Source: Pseudomonas fortuita (GTDB lineage Bacteria; Pseudomonadota; Gammaproteobacteria; Pseudomonadales; Pseudomonadaceae). Taken from it: a stretch of DNA of 64,000 bases. A program made the position numbers and the translations under genes. Where the stretch lies: positions 3,203,501 to 3,267,500 of the forward strand of contig NZ_CP114035.2 of NCBI RefSeq assembly GCF_026898135.2. Reading direction: 5' to 3'. A model generated the notes under the pieces. That model had not been told where the DNA came from. It made no database searches and saw nothing but the letters and a program-made list of their open reading frames with translations. Positions 6,973-14,770 of the stretch are shown here, in pieces (the first letter of the stretch is position 1; every line of letters starts with the position of its first letter).

Positions 6973-7974
6973 ATGCCAGCCTCTACTGCTTCACCGACTG
7001 CCGCCAATGCCGTTGACCTCGATGCACTGTACACGTCCATTGAGGAAGCCCACAGCGCACTGCGCCCCGCCGTCAGCATCACACCCCTCAGTCACAGCGC
7101 GCGGTTGTCGGCACTGACCGGCTGCGAAGTCCTGCTCAAATGCGAGCACCTGCAACACACCGGCTCGTTCAAGTTCCGCGGCGCCAGCAACAAGATCCGC
7201 CTGCTGCCGGTTGATGTGCGCAAGCATGGGGTTATCGCTGCCTCGTCCGGCAACCATGGGCAGGCGCTCGCACTAGCCGGCAAAACGGCAGGTGTGCCAG
7301 TGACTGTGTACACCGCCACTTCGGCTTCGCCATACAAAATCGAGGCGATGCGCACCCTGGGTGCCGAAGTGCTTTGCCTGCCTACGGACCCACTGGGTGC
7401 AGAGCTGGAAGCCGCCAGGCAAGCCGAGGCTCAGGGTGTACCGTTCGTGTCGCCCTACAACGACCTGCAAGTCATTGCCGGTCAAGGCACCATCGGCATG
7501 GAATTGTTCGAGCAGGCACCAGACCTGGACGCAGTGTTCGTCGCCGTAGGCGGTGGCGGGATGATTGCCGGCATCGGTGCCGCCCTGCGCAAGCTCAACC
7601 CGGGCACCGAGATCATTGGCTGCTGGCCGGCCAATGACCCTGCCCTGGCGCAGTCCATCAAGGCCGGTGAAATTGTCGAGGTCGACGCCCTGGAAACGCT
7701 GTCGGACGGCACGGCTGGCGGCGTCGAGCCGGGCGCCATCACCTTGCCGCTGTGCCAGGCGCTGGTCACCGATACCGTGCTGGTCAGCGAGGACGAAATC
7801 CGCGCCGCCATGCGCGATATCGCCAGCAGTGAACGCTGGATCATCGAAGGTGCTGCAGCCGTCGCGGTTGCCGGCATGCAAAAGCTCGCCAAGCGCTACC
7901 AGGGCAAGCGTGTCGCCGTGATCCTGTGCGGCCGTAACATCCTGCTGGAAAAGTTCCTGGAGGCCGTTCGATGA
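6973..7974 (+). CDS. PLP-dependent threonine/serine dehydratase-family lyase (BhcB/EutB-like)
   Basis: A 333-residue fold-type II PLP enzyme. The cofactor lysine is K67 in S-F-K-F-R-G-A-S-N-K, the phosphate-binding loop is G-G-G-G-M at 193-197, and A-A-S-S-G-N-H-G-Q-A is the usual substrate loop. It should eliminate water and ammonia from a hydroxy amino acid. Its length matches serine racemase, threo-3-hydroxyaspartate dehydratase and the EutB/BhcB group, and not the biosynthetic IlvA, which has an extra regulatory domain. The four-base ATGA overlap with an ornithine-cyclodeaminase-family gene recalls the EutB-EutC and BhcB-BhcD pairs. The true substrate is unknown. AAGGAGCG precedes the ATG. 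Confidence 0.8.
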   Translation: MPASTASPTAANAVDLDALYTSIEEAHSALRPAVSITPLSHSARLSALTGCEVLLKCEHLQHTGSFKFRGASNKIRLLPVDVRKHGVIAASSGNHGQALALAGKTAGVPVTVYTATSASPYKIEAMRTLGAEVLCLPTDPLGAELEAARQAEAQGVPFVSPYNDLQVIAGQGTIGMELFEQAPDLDAVFVAVGGGGMIAGIGAALRKLNPGTEIIGCWPANDPALAQSIKAGEIVEVDALETLSDGTAGGVEPGAITLPLCQALVTDTVLVSEDEIRAAMRDIASSERWIIEGAAAVAVAGMQKLAKRYQGKRVAVILCGRNILLEKFLEAVR

Positions 7975-8918
7975 AGGTTTTCAGCAAGGCGCAGATCGTC
8001 GCCAGCTTCAACCCGGCGCTGGCGGTAAGCAGGCTGGAGGAAGGCTTTATCGCCTACTCCGAAGGCACGGTACAGGTGCCGCCCGTGCAGGCCTTTGCAT
8101 TTACAGGGGCGAACGGTGACTGCTGTGTGAAATCGGCCTATATCGAGGGCAGCCCGACCTTCACGGTCAAGCTTTCAACCGGTTTTTATGACAACCCTGC
8201 CAAAGGCCTGCCGAGCAACGATGGCCTGATGCTGGTGCTGTCTGCGCTCACTGGGCAACCGCTGGCGCTGCTGCAGGACCAAGGCTGGCTGACCGGCATG
8301 CGCACCGCCCTGGCCGGGCGTATTGCTGCCAGGCTGCTGGCGCCGGACCAGGTCAAGGCCATTGGCATCCTCGGTACCGGCATGCAGGCGCAGATGCAGC
8401 TTGAACAGCTGCGCGCCGTTACCGATTGCCGCCAGGTCGTTGTCTGGGGCCGTCATGAAAGCGGGCTTGCGGCCTATGCGACATTTGCCCGTGAACTGGG
8501 CTTCGAGGTTCGCAGCACGCAGGATGCGGCAGAAGTTGCGGGCGCTGCAAACCTGATTGTCTGCACCACCCCTTCCCGCCAGCCGCTGTTACACAGCGAG
8601 TGGGTCCAGCCGGGCACGCATATCACTGCCATCGGCGCCGATGCACCTGGCAAGCAGGAACTGGACCCGGCACTGGTGGCCAGGGCGGACCGTATCATCG
8701 TCGACTCGGTCGCCCAGTGCAGCCAGTACGGCGAAGTGGCCCACGCGCTCGACAGTGGCCGGATAAAGGCGAACCAGCTGATCGAACTGGGGGCACTGCT
8801 GGCCGGGCGTGCCAAGGGGCGCGAGCACGACGGCCAGATCACCCTGGCAGACCTGACCGGCGTGGCAGTGCAGGACACGCAAGTCGCAAGCTGCGCCCTC
8901 GCTGCATTGGGCACCTGA
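7971..8918 (+). CDS. Ornithine cyclodeaminase/mu-crystallin family protein (BhcD/EutC-like)
   Basis: A 315-residue protein of the OCD/mu-crystallin family. The Rossmann motif G-I-L-G-T-G-M-Q-A at about residue 132 and the substrate-side K-L-S-T-G-F-Y-D-N, G-W-L-T-G-M-R-T-A and A-I-G-A-D-A-P-G-K-Q-E-L segments are all present. Members are NAD(P)H-dependent imine reductases or deaminating cyclases (ornithine cyclodeaminase, ketimine reductase, iminosuccinate reductase BhcD). The start overlaps the stop of the dehydratase by four bases, so the two are translated together; an imine released by the first enzyme could be the substrate of the second. It ends 13 bases from the convergent codA gene. 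Confidence 0.8.
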   Translation: MKVFSKAQIVASFNPALAVSRLEEGFIAYSEGTVQVPPVQAFAFTGANGDCCVKSAYIEGSPTFTVKLSTGFYDNPAKGLPSNDGLMLVLSALTGQPLALLQDQGWLTGMRTALAGRIAARLLAPDQVKAIGILGTGMQAQMQLEQLRAVTDCRQVVVWGRHESGLAAYATFARELGFEVRSTQDAAEVAGAANLIVCTTPSRQPLLHSEWVQPGTHITAIGADAPGKQELDPALVARADRIIVDSVAQCSQYGEVAHALDSGRIKANQLIELGALLAGRAKGREHDGQITLADLTGVAVQDTQVASCALAALGT

Positions 8919-8931
8919 GGCGACAGCGAAG

Positions 8932-10173
8932 TCAGAGCAGACGCTGCACCTGGGCCGGCGTACGCTGCATCAGCATCTTGCCATTGCGTACCGACACCAG
9001 GGCATGTCCCTGGGTGCGCACCATTTCGTAGTCGTCAGGCGCCGACAGCAGCAGCAGGTTCGCCGGCCGCCCCACTTCGATGCCGTAGCGCTCGCCCAGG
9101 TTCAAGGTGCGGGCGCTGTTATCGGTGATCAGGTCAAGGCAACGCTGAAGGTCTTCGTAACCAAGCATGTGGCAGATGTGCAGGCCGGCCTCAAGAATGC
9201 GCAGGATGTTGCCGTTGCCCAGCGGGTACCACGGGTCGACGATGGAGTCCTGGCCAAAGCACACGTTCATGCCGGCACGGTCAAGTTCGGCAACACGGGT
9301 GACACCCCGGCGCTTGGGGTAGTTGTCAAAGCGTCCCTGCAGGTGAATGCTTTCGGTCGGGCACGACACGAAGTTGATACCCGACAACTTGAGCAGGCGG
9401 AACAGCTTGTAGCAGTAGGCATTGTCATACGAGCCCATGGCCACGGTATGGCTGGCCGTCACCCGGGCCCCCATGCCGCGCACCCGGGCCTCTTCGGCCA
9501 GCACTTCGAGGAAGCGTGACTGCGGGTCGTCGGTCTCATCGCAGTGCACGTCCACCAGGCAACCGGTGCGCTCGGCCAGGTCCATCAAAAACTTCACCGA
9601 CGTCACGCCCTGGTCGCGGGTGTTCTCGAAATGGGGAATGCCGCCGACCACATCGGCGCCAATCGCCACTGCTTCGGTCATCAGCGCCCGGCCGTTGGCG
9701 TAGGACTCGATGCCTTCCTGCGGGAAGGCCACAATCTGCAAGTCGACCAGCTCGCGTACTTCGTCACGCACCTCGACCATGGCCTTGAGTGCGGTAAGTT
9801 GCGGGTCGGTGACATCGACATGGGTGCGCACATGCTGGATACCGTGGTCCACCAGCATGCCGATGGTTTTTTTCGCACGGGTCTTGATGTCATCGTGGGT
9901 GGTGAGCTCCTTGCGCTCGGCCCAGCACTCGATGCCTTCGAACAGGGTGCCGCTCATGTTCCACCTGGGTTCGCCGGCCGTTAGGGTCGCGTCCAGGTGG
10001 ATGTGCGGCTCGACAAAAGGGGCCACCACCAGATTTTGCCCAGCGTCCAGGTCATCGCCAGCGCCAGGCGCTTGCACCCCGCCCTGGGGCGTGATGGCGG
10101 CAATGCGCTCACCATTCAGTTCGATGCGGAACAGGCCAGGCTTGCCGCGCAGGCGTGCGTTGAGGATGTTCAT
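8932..10173 (-). CDS. codA: Cytosine deaminase
   Basis: A 413-residue amidohydrolase. The metal-binding H-x-H appears in F-V-E-P-H-I-H-L-D, followed by H-C-D-E-T-D-D, an S-H-T histidine loop and F-G-Q-D-S-I-V-D-P-W, all as in E. coli CodA. It hydrolyses cytosine to uracil and ammonia in the cytoplasm. The ATG is preceded by AAGGAG located inside the 3' end of the upstream regulator gene; only four bases separate the two genes, so it is the last gene of a codB-pucR-codA operon. Related deaminases can also attack other aminopyrimidines, including pyrimidines from thiamine, which could matter given the TenA genes nearby. Confidence 0.9.
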   Translation of the reverse strand: MNILNARLRGKPGLFRIELNGERIAAITPQGGVQAPGAGDDLDAGQNLVVAPFVEPHIHLDATLTAGEPRWNMSGTLFEGIECWAERKELTTHDDIKTRAKKTIGMLVDHGIQHVRTHVDVTDPQLTALKAMVEVRDEVRELVDLQIVAFPQEGIESYANGRALMTEAVAIGADVVGGIPHFENTRDQGVTSVKFLMDLAERTGCLVDVHCDETDDPQSRFLEVLAEEARVRGMGARVTASHTVAMGSYDNAYCYKLFRLLKLSGINFVSCPTESIHLQGRFDNYPKRRGVTRVAELDRAGMNVCFGQDSIVDPWYPLGNGNILRILEAGLHICHMLGYEDLQRCLDLITDNSARTLNLGERYGIEVGRPANLLLLSAPDDYEMVRTQGHALVSVRNGKMLMQRTPAQVQRLL

Positions 10174-10177
10174 GCTG

Positions 10178-11395
10178 TTACTCCTTGCCGTGGGCTTCGC
10201 TCATGCGCCATACCAGCATGGCGACCGAAGCATTCATGCGAAAAAGCGGGTCGTCGATGGACTGCCCGCTCAGTTGTTCGATGCGCTGGATGCGCTGATT
10301 AATGGTGTTGCGGTGCAGCCCCAGGCGCTGCGCGGCCTTGAGCCCGTTGCCGTTCTCCATGAGCAAGGCGTCGAGGGTGTGCACCAGGGCGTTGGCCTGC
10401 TTGCGCCCAGGGGCGATCAACGGGCCGAGCGTACGGCTGACGAAGTCGTCGATCAGCGAGCGGTCGACGATGCCTTGCAGCAGGCGCAGCACCCCCAGTT
10501 CGCTGAAGTTGCAATAGCCGTTGGCCGGGCGCAAGTGCTGCGCTACGTCCAAGGCCTGGCGCGCCTCATTGAGGGCTTGACGGTAGTGCGCACAGTCGTC
10601 GGCGAGGCTCGACAAGCCCATGTGCAGGCTCAGTTCACCCGTCACTGCCTGCAACTGCCGATAAAGCCCAGCCAAGGTCTCGGGCAAGTCGTGCGCATCG
10701 GCCAGCAGTACCACGAACAGATCACCCGGCAGCTGTGCCATCACGCTCCCTGCCCGTTGGCGGCACCAGGCTTGCAGCTGATCTTCCAATGCCTGGCGGG
10801 TAGCTTGCCAGGTCCGCTCGCCGTGGCTCAGCCCGTGGCGCTCGAACAAACCATCCACGCCCGCCAGGCGCAAAGCCAGCAAGCGCCGCGGCTCATCCAG
10901 TGTCAGTTGCAGATGCGTTGCCCGTTGCCGGGCAATGGCCAGGCTCGGGTAGTCGCCAGTCAGCAGCTGGCCGAGGATATCGTGACGCGAGCGACGTACC
11001 TGGCTCATCTGCACCAAGGCCGTGCCGATCAGGTGGGTGACCACGACCATCTTCAGCGCATAGGGCTGCTCGATCAGCGGCAGGCCAAGTTGTTCGGCAC
11101 GCGCGATGACAGCCGCAGGGACGCACTGGATAAAGCTGCCGCCAGTGAGGATAACCATGCCGGCGATGCCCACTGCGGCACCATCTTCCACCAGGCTGAG
11201 GAGGTTGGCCTCGCCGCGCGGGTGGTTGATGCCAGTGACGAACACCAGCTCACCGCCCATTACCCATTCGGCGATACCTTCGTTTTCCGCCACATAGGGC
11301 CAGCGTACCCGCCGTTGCAGGTTGCGCGCCCCGGCCAGCACGCGCATATCGTGCAGGCCGGGCAAATGCAGAATCTCGTCCAGCGCCAGGCTCAC
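10178..11395 (-). CDS. PucR-family transcriptional regulator inside the cod operon
   Basis: A 405-residue regulator. The N-terminal PucR domain begins at L-A-L-D-E-I-L-H-L-P-G-L and contains V-T-G-I-N and E-Q-L-G-L-P-L-I-E; a central GGDEF-like CdaR domain follows, and the C-terminal PucR helix-turn-helix is A-A-Q-R-L-G-L-H-R-N-T-I-N-Q-R-I-Q-R-I. The start is GTG 11395, which overlaps the codB stop in GTGA; longer frames to 11500 are inside codB. PucR proteins commonly control purine, uracil or nitrogen-source catabolism, so it most likely senses cytosine or nitrogen status for its own operon. Confidence 0.85.
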   Translation of the reverse strand: MSLALDEILHLPGLHDMRVLAGARNLQRRVRWPYVAENEGIAEWVMGGELVFVTGINHPRGEANLLSLVEDGAAVGIAGMVILTGGSFIQCVPAAVIARAEQLGLPLIEQPYALKMVVVTHLIGTALVQMSQVRRSRHDILGQLLTGDYPSLAIARQRATHLQLTLDEPRRLLALRLAGVDGLFERHGLSHGERTWQATRQALEDQLQAWCRQRAGSVMAQLPGDLFVVLLADAHDLPETLAGLYRQLQAVTGELSLHMGLSSLADDCAHYRQALNEARQALDVAQHLRPANGYCNFSELGVLRLLQGIVDRSLIDDFVSRTLGPLIAPGRKQANALVHTLDALLMENGNGLKAAQRLGLHRNTINQRIQRIEQLSGQSIDDPLFRMNASVAMLVWRMSEAHGKE

Positions 11396-12657
11396 GGCTC
11401 GACACCCGCCTGACCCGGAGCCCGGCGGCGTGCGCCAAGTTCGAGGATGACGATGTAGCACAGGGCCGAGGCGCCGATACCCACCAGTGGAGCGACCCAC
11501 GGCGAGGCGTACGCCAGTACCGCGCCCACGGCATAGGCAAACAGCCCGGTGAGGTTGTAACGTGGCAGGCTTGCCATGCCCAGTGCCGGGTACTTGCCGC
11601 GGTGGCGATACCAGAAATCAGCCATGATCACCCCGCCCACCGGTGGAATGATCGAGCCCAGCAGCACCAGGAACGGGATCAGCATTTCGTACATGCCACC
11701 CATCGCCAGCACAATGCCAACCCCCGCCGCCACCAGCGTTGCCGTGCGCCGGCGCTCGCTGCGCAACAAATGGCAGGCGGCCGCGGACACGTTGTAGATG
11801 GTCGGCCCCTGGATGGTCCACAGGTTCAGGCATAGCATCACCACCGCTGCGAACGACAAACCCTGCAGCATCATTACCTCGACGATATCGGCCTGTTGGT
11901 AAACCATCGCGCACCAGGCACCGGCCACCACCATCAGGCCGTTGCCAAGGAGAAATGCCACCACGCTGGCGGTCACCGCCACCCGGCCGCTGCGCGACAG
12001 CCGTGTCCAGTTGGTGGCCTGGGTGGCACCACTGGCGAAGGTGCCGAAGACCATGGTCACCGCTGCCGAAAAGGTCATGGTTTCGTGCGGCACCACTGCG
12101 GCCAGGCCGGCAAAGCCGCCAACATCGCGGGTGGCAATGTACATCGACACCAGCAGCAGCACGAACATCAATGGCACCGATACTCGCGACAGCACGTCCA
12201 GCCCCTTGAAGCCGATGATGGCAGTAATGCTGAAGCCCAGGCCAAACAGCACCATCAACGGTACGCTGAAACCTTCCGCCAACCCCAACAGTTTGACCAG
12301 CACGATGGCCACGGTGGCTGTGCCCCAGGCGTACCAGCCAAGTTCAGCGAAACCCAGCAGAAAGTCCGAAAGCCGACTGCCAGCTTCGCCAAAACAGAAA
12401 CGCCCCATCAACACGGTGTTCAGCCCGCTGCGCGAGGCGATGAATGCCAACGCAGCGGCATACAAGGCCAGCAGGCTGTTGCCGAGGGCGGCTACCCACA
12501 ACATGTCGACAAAATTGAAGGCCATGCCCAGCTTGCCGCCGGCGAACATCGTGCCGGTGAAAAAGGTAAAGCTGAACAGGACCATGGCAATCGGCAGCAG
12601 GCCTTTGCGGGCAGACTGCGGGGCTTCGCTGAGGGGGAATTCGCTGGGTGAGCTCAT
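11392..12657 (-). CDS. codB: NCS1-family cytosine permease
   Basis: A 421-residue integral membrane protein with about 12 hydrophobic segments and NCS1 hallmarks, including the early G-G-K-L-G-M-A-F-N and the A-T-N-W-T-R-L-S-R-S-G-R segment. It would import cytosine in symport with a cation. The start at 12657 begins M-S-S-P-S-E-F-P-L-S; an open frame to 12747 has no support. It is the first gene of the operon with the PucR regulator and codA. NCS1 carriers of the CytX group import the thiamine pyrimidine; the nearby TenA genes make that alternative worth considering, though no riboswitch precedes this gene. Confidence 0.85.
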   Translation of the reverse strand: MSSPSEFPLSEAPQSARKGLLPIAMVLFSFTFFTGTMFAGGKLGMAFNFVDMLWVAALGNSLLALYAAALAFIASRSGLNTVLMGRFCFGEAGSRLSDFLLGFAELGWYAWGTATVAIVLVKLLGLAEGFSVPLMVLFGLGFSITAIIGFKGLDVLSRVSVPLMFVLLLVSMYIATRDVGGFAGLAAVVPHETMTFSAAVTMVFGTFASGATQATNWTRLSRSGRVAVTASVVAFLLGNGLMVVAGAWCAMVYQQADIVEVMMLQGLSFAAVVMLCLNLWTIQGPTIYNVSAAACHLLRSERRRTATLVAAGVGIVLAMGGMYEMLIPFLVLLGSIIPPVGGVIMADFWYRHRGKYPALGMASLPRYNLTGLFAYAVGAVLAYASPWVAPLVGIGASALCYIVILELGARRRAPGQAGVEP

Positions 12658-12905
12658 TGCACGGGGCTCCGGGTAGTAGTTGGGAGCTGGAAGAGCAATA
12701 TGCGGGCCGCTTTTTCGAGCCCCGATACCCGTGATCAAATCGGGCAAGCAGCCCAGACATCAATGTGCACTGTGAACAGTAAAGTCGCTTTTATGCGCTG
12801 TGAAAGTGTGCCGGACGACTTATTTTGAGGCATTCATGCACCAAAGCGGGCTTGGGCTGGGTAGGATTCACCCAGTCGACCAAGCACTTTTGGGCTGCTG
12901 CGCAG

Positions 12906-12997
12906 CCCATCGCCGGCAAGCCAGGCTTCCACAGGTACGGTACAACCCTTCGAGCATTGCGCGGTCTCTGTGGGAGCCCGGCTTGCCGGCGATGGGG
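12906..12997. repeat. REP-type inverted pair (BIME)
   Basis: A 29-base element at 12906-12934 (CCCATCGCCGGCAAGCC...) returns in inverted orientation at 12968-12997 with about two mismatches. The same core (CTTGCCGGCGATGGGGCGC) appears at 29521-29543. These are extragenic palindromes typical of P. putida and lie downstream of the first TenA gene, where they may also end transcription. Confidence 0.7.
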
Positions 12998-13017
12998 CGC
13001 AAAGCGGCCCCGGGGGG

Positions 13018-13683
13018 CTACGCCACCCCGTCCAGCCCCATCTGCCAGAAGTCCGCCTCCAGGCTGGACGCCTGGCCAAAAATTCCCACCAACTCGGCAA
13101 ACCGCTGCTCGGTCATGCTCCGCGCCGCCAGCTCATCCAGGTGTTTGCGCGCTGCCGCCGCCACCCCCTGGTAGCCTTCCCCGGCATACTCGCCAATCCA
13201 CTCGCGGTACGGGTGGTTGCTCAAATCACCAATCTGCTCGGCCAGGGTCCGGCCTATTTCGGCATAGCCAATCACGCAAGGTGCCAGTGCCACGTGCAGC
13301 TCCAGCAGGTCGCCGGCAGCGCCGCAGTCCAGCACGTAGCGGGTGTATGCCACCGTGGCCTGGTGTTCTGGCGCGGCCTCAATGTCGGCTTGGGTCAGCC
13401 CCCAGCGGGCGCACAGGCGCACATGCAGTTCGGTTTCATCCAGAATTGCCGCCAACCCGGCCTGCGCGGCGCGGATGTCGTCCGGCCGGCGGCTCTTGTA
13501 GGCCGCCAGCGCCCAGGCGCGGGCGAACTGGATCAGGAACAGGTAATCCTGCACCAGGTACGTCCGGAACGCGGCCTCGCTCAGCGTGCCCTCTCCCATC
13601 TGCCGCACGAAATCATGGTCTACGTAACGGCGCCACTGTTGCGTGGCTGCGGCCTTGAGGCGATCGAAGATATCCATGCTCAT
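13018..13683 (-). CDS. tenA: TenA-family thiaminase II / aminopyrimidine aminohydrolase (TenA_C type)
   Basis: A 221-residue all-helical protein of the TenA/THI-4 family. The catalytic cysteine motif A-P-C-V-I-G-Y-A-E-I-G is present, with the usual Y-L-V-Q-D-Y-L-F-L near the N-terminus and an acidic D-E-T-E-L-H segment. TenA salvages thiamine by hydrolysing aminomethyl pyrimidine to hydroxymethyl pyrimidine. The gene overlaps the preceding TenA-like gene by four bases and both lie behind a TPP riboswitch, so expression should rise when thiamine pyrophosphate is low. Confidence 0.85.
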   Translation of the reverse strand: MSMDIFDRLKAAATQQWRRYVDHDFVRQMGEGTLSEAAFRTYLVQDYLFLIQFARAWALAAYKSRRPDDIRAAQAGLAAILDETELHVRLCARWGLTQADIEAAPEHQATVAYTRYVLDCGAAGDLLELHVALAPCVIGYAEIGRTLAEQIGDLSNHPYREWIGEYAGEGYQGVAAAARKHLDELAARSMTEQRFAELVGIFGQASSLEADFWQMGLDGVA

Positions 13684-14327
13684 TTGCTCTGCGGGTAGAT
13701 GGCATCGAAGAAGGCCAGTTCCAACGCAACCGTGCGCTGGTAGAAGTCACTGGCCAGTGCGGCGTGCTGCGGGCCGACACGGTCCAGTTCGGCCTGCAGG
13801 AAGGCAACGAAGGCCTGGAATGCCGGGTTGTCGTGCAGGGTGATCCATTCGGCATGGACGAAGTTCTGCGGCATGGGTTTCGGCGCTTTCAGCGCCCAGT
13901 CCAGGTACAGGCCTTCGGCAACATTGAGTACCGCCAGCGCTGCTGCATAGGAGCGGGTGGCTGCCGCTTCGCGCATGATGGCCTTGAACCCTGCAGTCGG
14001 CGCCGTATCGGCCGGCTCACTACGTTGCGCCGGGCTTACATCCAGCGCCTCGAAGGCCCGCAGGAAGTAGGTGTTTTCATCGCTGGAAATCATCCCGGCA
14101 AAGCGGCCGAAGCGCAGGCGCGCCTCGAATGTATCGGCGGTGGCGATGGCTGCGCCCAGCAGGGTCAGGAAGCTGTCGAGAAAGCGATGGTCCTGCACCA
14201 GATAGTCGACCATGATCGGGTCCGGCAGGCTGCCGTCGCACAATTGGGTCACGAAACGGTGGCCAACGGCCGCCGACCAGGTTGGTTCGCTCTGGCGGCG
14301 CAGTGACTGGCTGAAACGTTCGGTCAT
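13680..14327 (-). CDS. TenA-family protein lacking the catalytic cysteine (TenA_E-like)
   Basis: A 215-residue TenA-family protein (Y-L-V-Q-D-H-R-F-L-D-S-F, Y-F-L-R-A-F-E-A-L, H-A-E-W-I-T-L-H-D). At the position of the catalytic cysteine of TenA it reads L-N-V-A-E-G-L-Y, with a glutamate close by, as in the TenA_E group. TenA_E proteins of plants act on formylaminopyrimidine and aminopyrimidine breakdown products of thiamine. The start at 14327 has AAGGA upstream; the longer frame to 14423 runs into the riboswitch. It is the first gene of the riboswitch-controlled pair. Confidence 0.75.
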   Translation of the reverse strand: MTERFSQSLRRQSEPTWSAAVGHRFVTQLCDGSLPDPIMVDYLVQDHRFLDSFLTLLGAAIATADTFEARLRFGRFAGMISSDENTYFLRAFEALDVSPAQRSEPADTAPTAGFKAIMREAAATRSYAAALAVLNVAEGLYLDWALKAPKPMPQNFVHAEWITLHDNPAFQAFVAFLQAELDRVGPQHAALASDFYQRTVALELAFFDAIYPQSK

Positions 14328-14418
14328 GATGCTGTCCTTGATGAAGGTGACAGCGAGACCTTGGCAGTTGACATGGACGGGCCTCGCAGTGAGGCCGGCA
14401 AAAAGGCAGGTTACAAGC

Positions 14419-14517
14419 CCCATCCCTTCGCCGGCATGATCCGGATCAGGTTCGAAGGGTCACCGCGCTGCAGCGTTCAGCGGTTTCTCAGCCCTTTGCC
14501 GGGCTCCCCTTGGTAGC
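14419..14517 (-). promoter_or_regulatory. TPP (thiamine pyrophosphate) riboswitch
   Basis: Read on the minus strand the block contains the THI-element landmarks in order: GGGGAGCCCGGC, then GGGCTGAGA, a variable stem, then GACCCTTCGAACCTGATC and CCGGATCATGCCGGCGAAGG. These form the two-arm TPP-binding aptamer. It ends about 90 bases before the start of the first TenA-like gene and should shut that operon off when TPP is plentiful. Confidence 0.93.
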
Positions 14518-14581
14518 CCACACATATACCGCAGCGCGCCGGGTGTGTCACGCCCCAATCCACCCATCCAGTGGGCATTGG

Positions 14582-14599
14582 GTCCCCGCTAGTGGGGAC
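14582..14599. promoter_or_regulatory. Inverted repeat, candidate enhancer site upstream of a sigma-54 promoter
   Basis: GTCCCC (14582-14587) and GGGGAC (14594-14599) are perfect inverted arms around GCTAGT, flanked by TGGGT on one side and ACCCA a few bases further on the other. It lies about 100 bases upstream of the -24/-12 element, the usual distance for binding of an NtrC-type activator. Confidence 0.45.
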
Positions 14600-14684
14600 T
14601 TATACCCATTCTTGACGCCCCGTCATTTAGCGCACCTCAGGTGCCACAAGGATTTGTTTAACAAAGCATTACTGAAACAGTTGT

Positions 14685-14700
14685 TGGCACAGCCGTTGCT
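14685..14700 (+). promoter_or_regulatory. Sigma-54 (-24/-12) promoter of the multicopper oxidase operon
   Basis: TTGGCACAGCCGTTGCT matches the RpoN consensus TTGGCAC-N5-TTGCW with correct GG-to-GC spacing (GG at 14686-14687, GC at 14698-14699). Transcription would start near 14711, about 60 bases before the preferred ATG of the oxidase. Confidence 0.75.
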
Positions 14701-14770
14701 CAGGGCCTTTTATCGGGCAAAACGCCATTGATGGCTTAGAGCCATGCAGCCGCGAGCGAGGCACAAGGCA

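Noticed and set aside
9710..11413. Plus-strand open frame of 567 codons
   Set aside because: It is antisense to codA and the PucR regulator; no ribosome site or domain.
14521..14743. A small plus-strand gene upstream of the oxidase (72-codon frame from 14510)
   Set aside because: The frame overlaps the riboswitch edge, the inverted repeat and the sigma-54 promoter, and its translation shows no motif.
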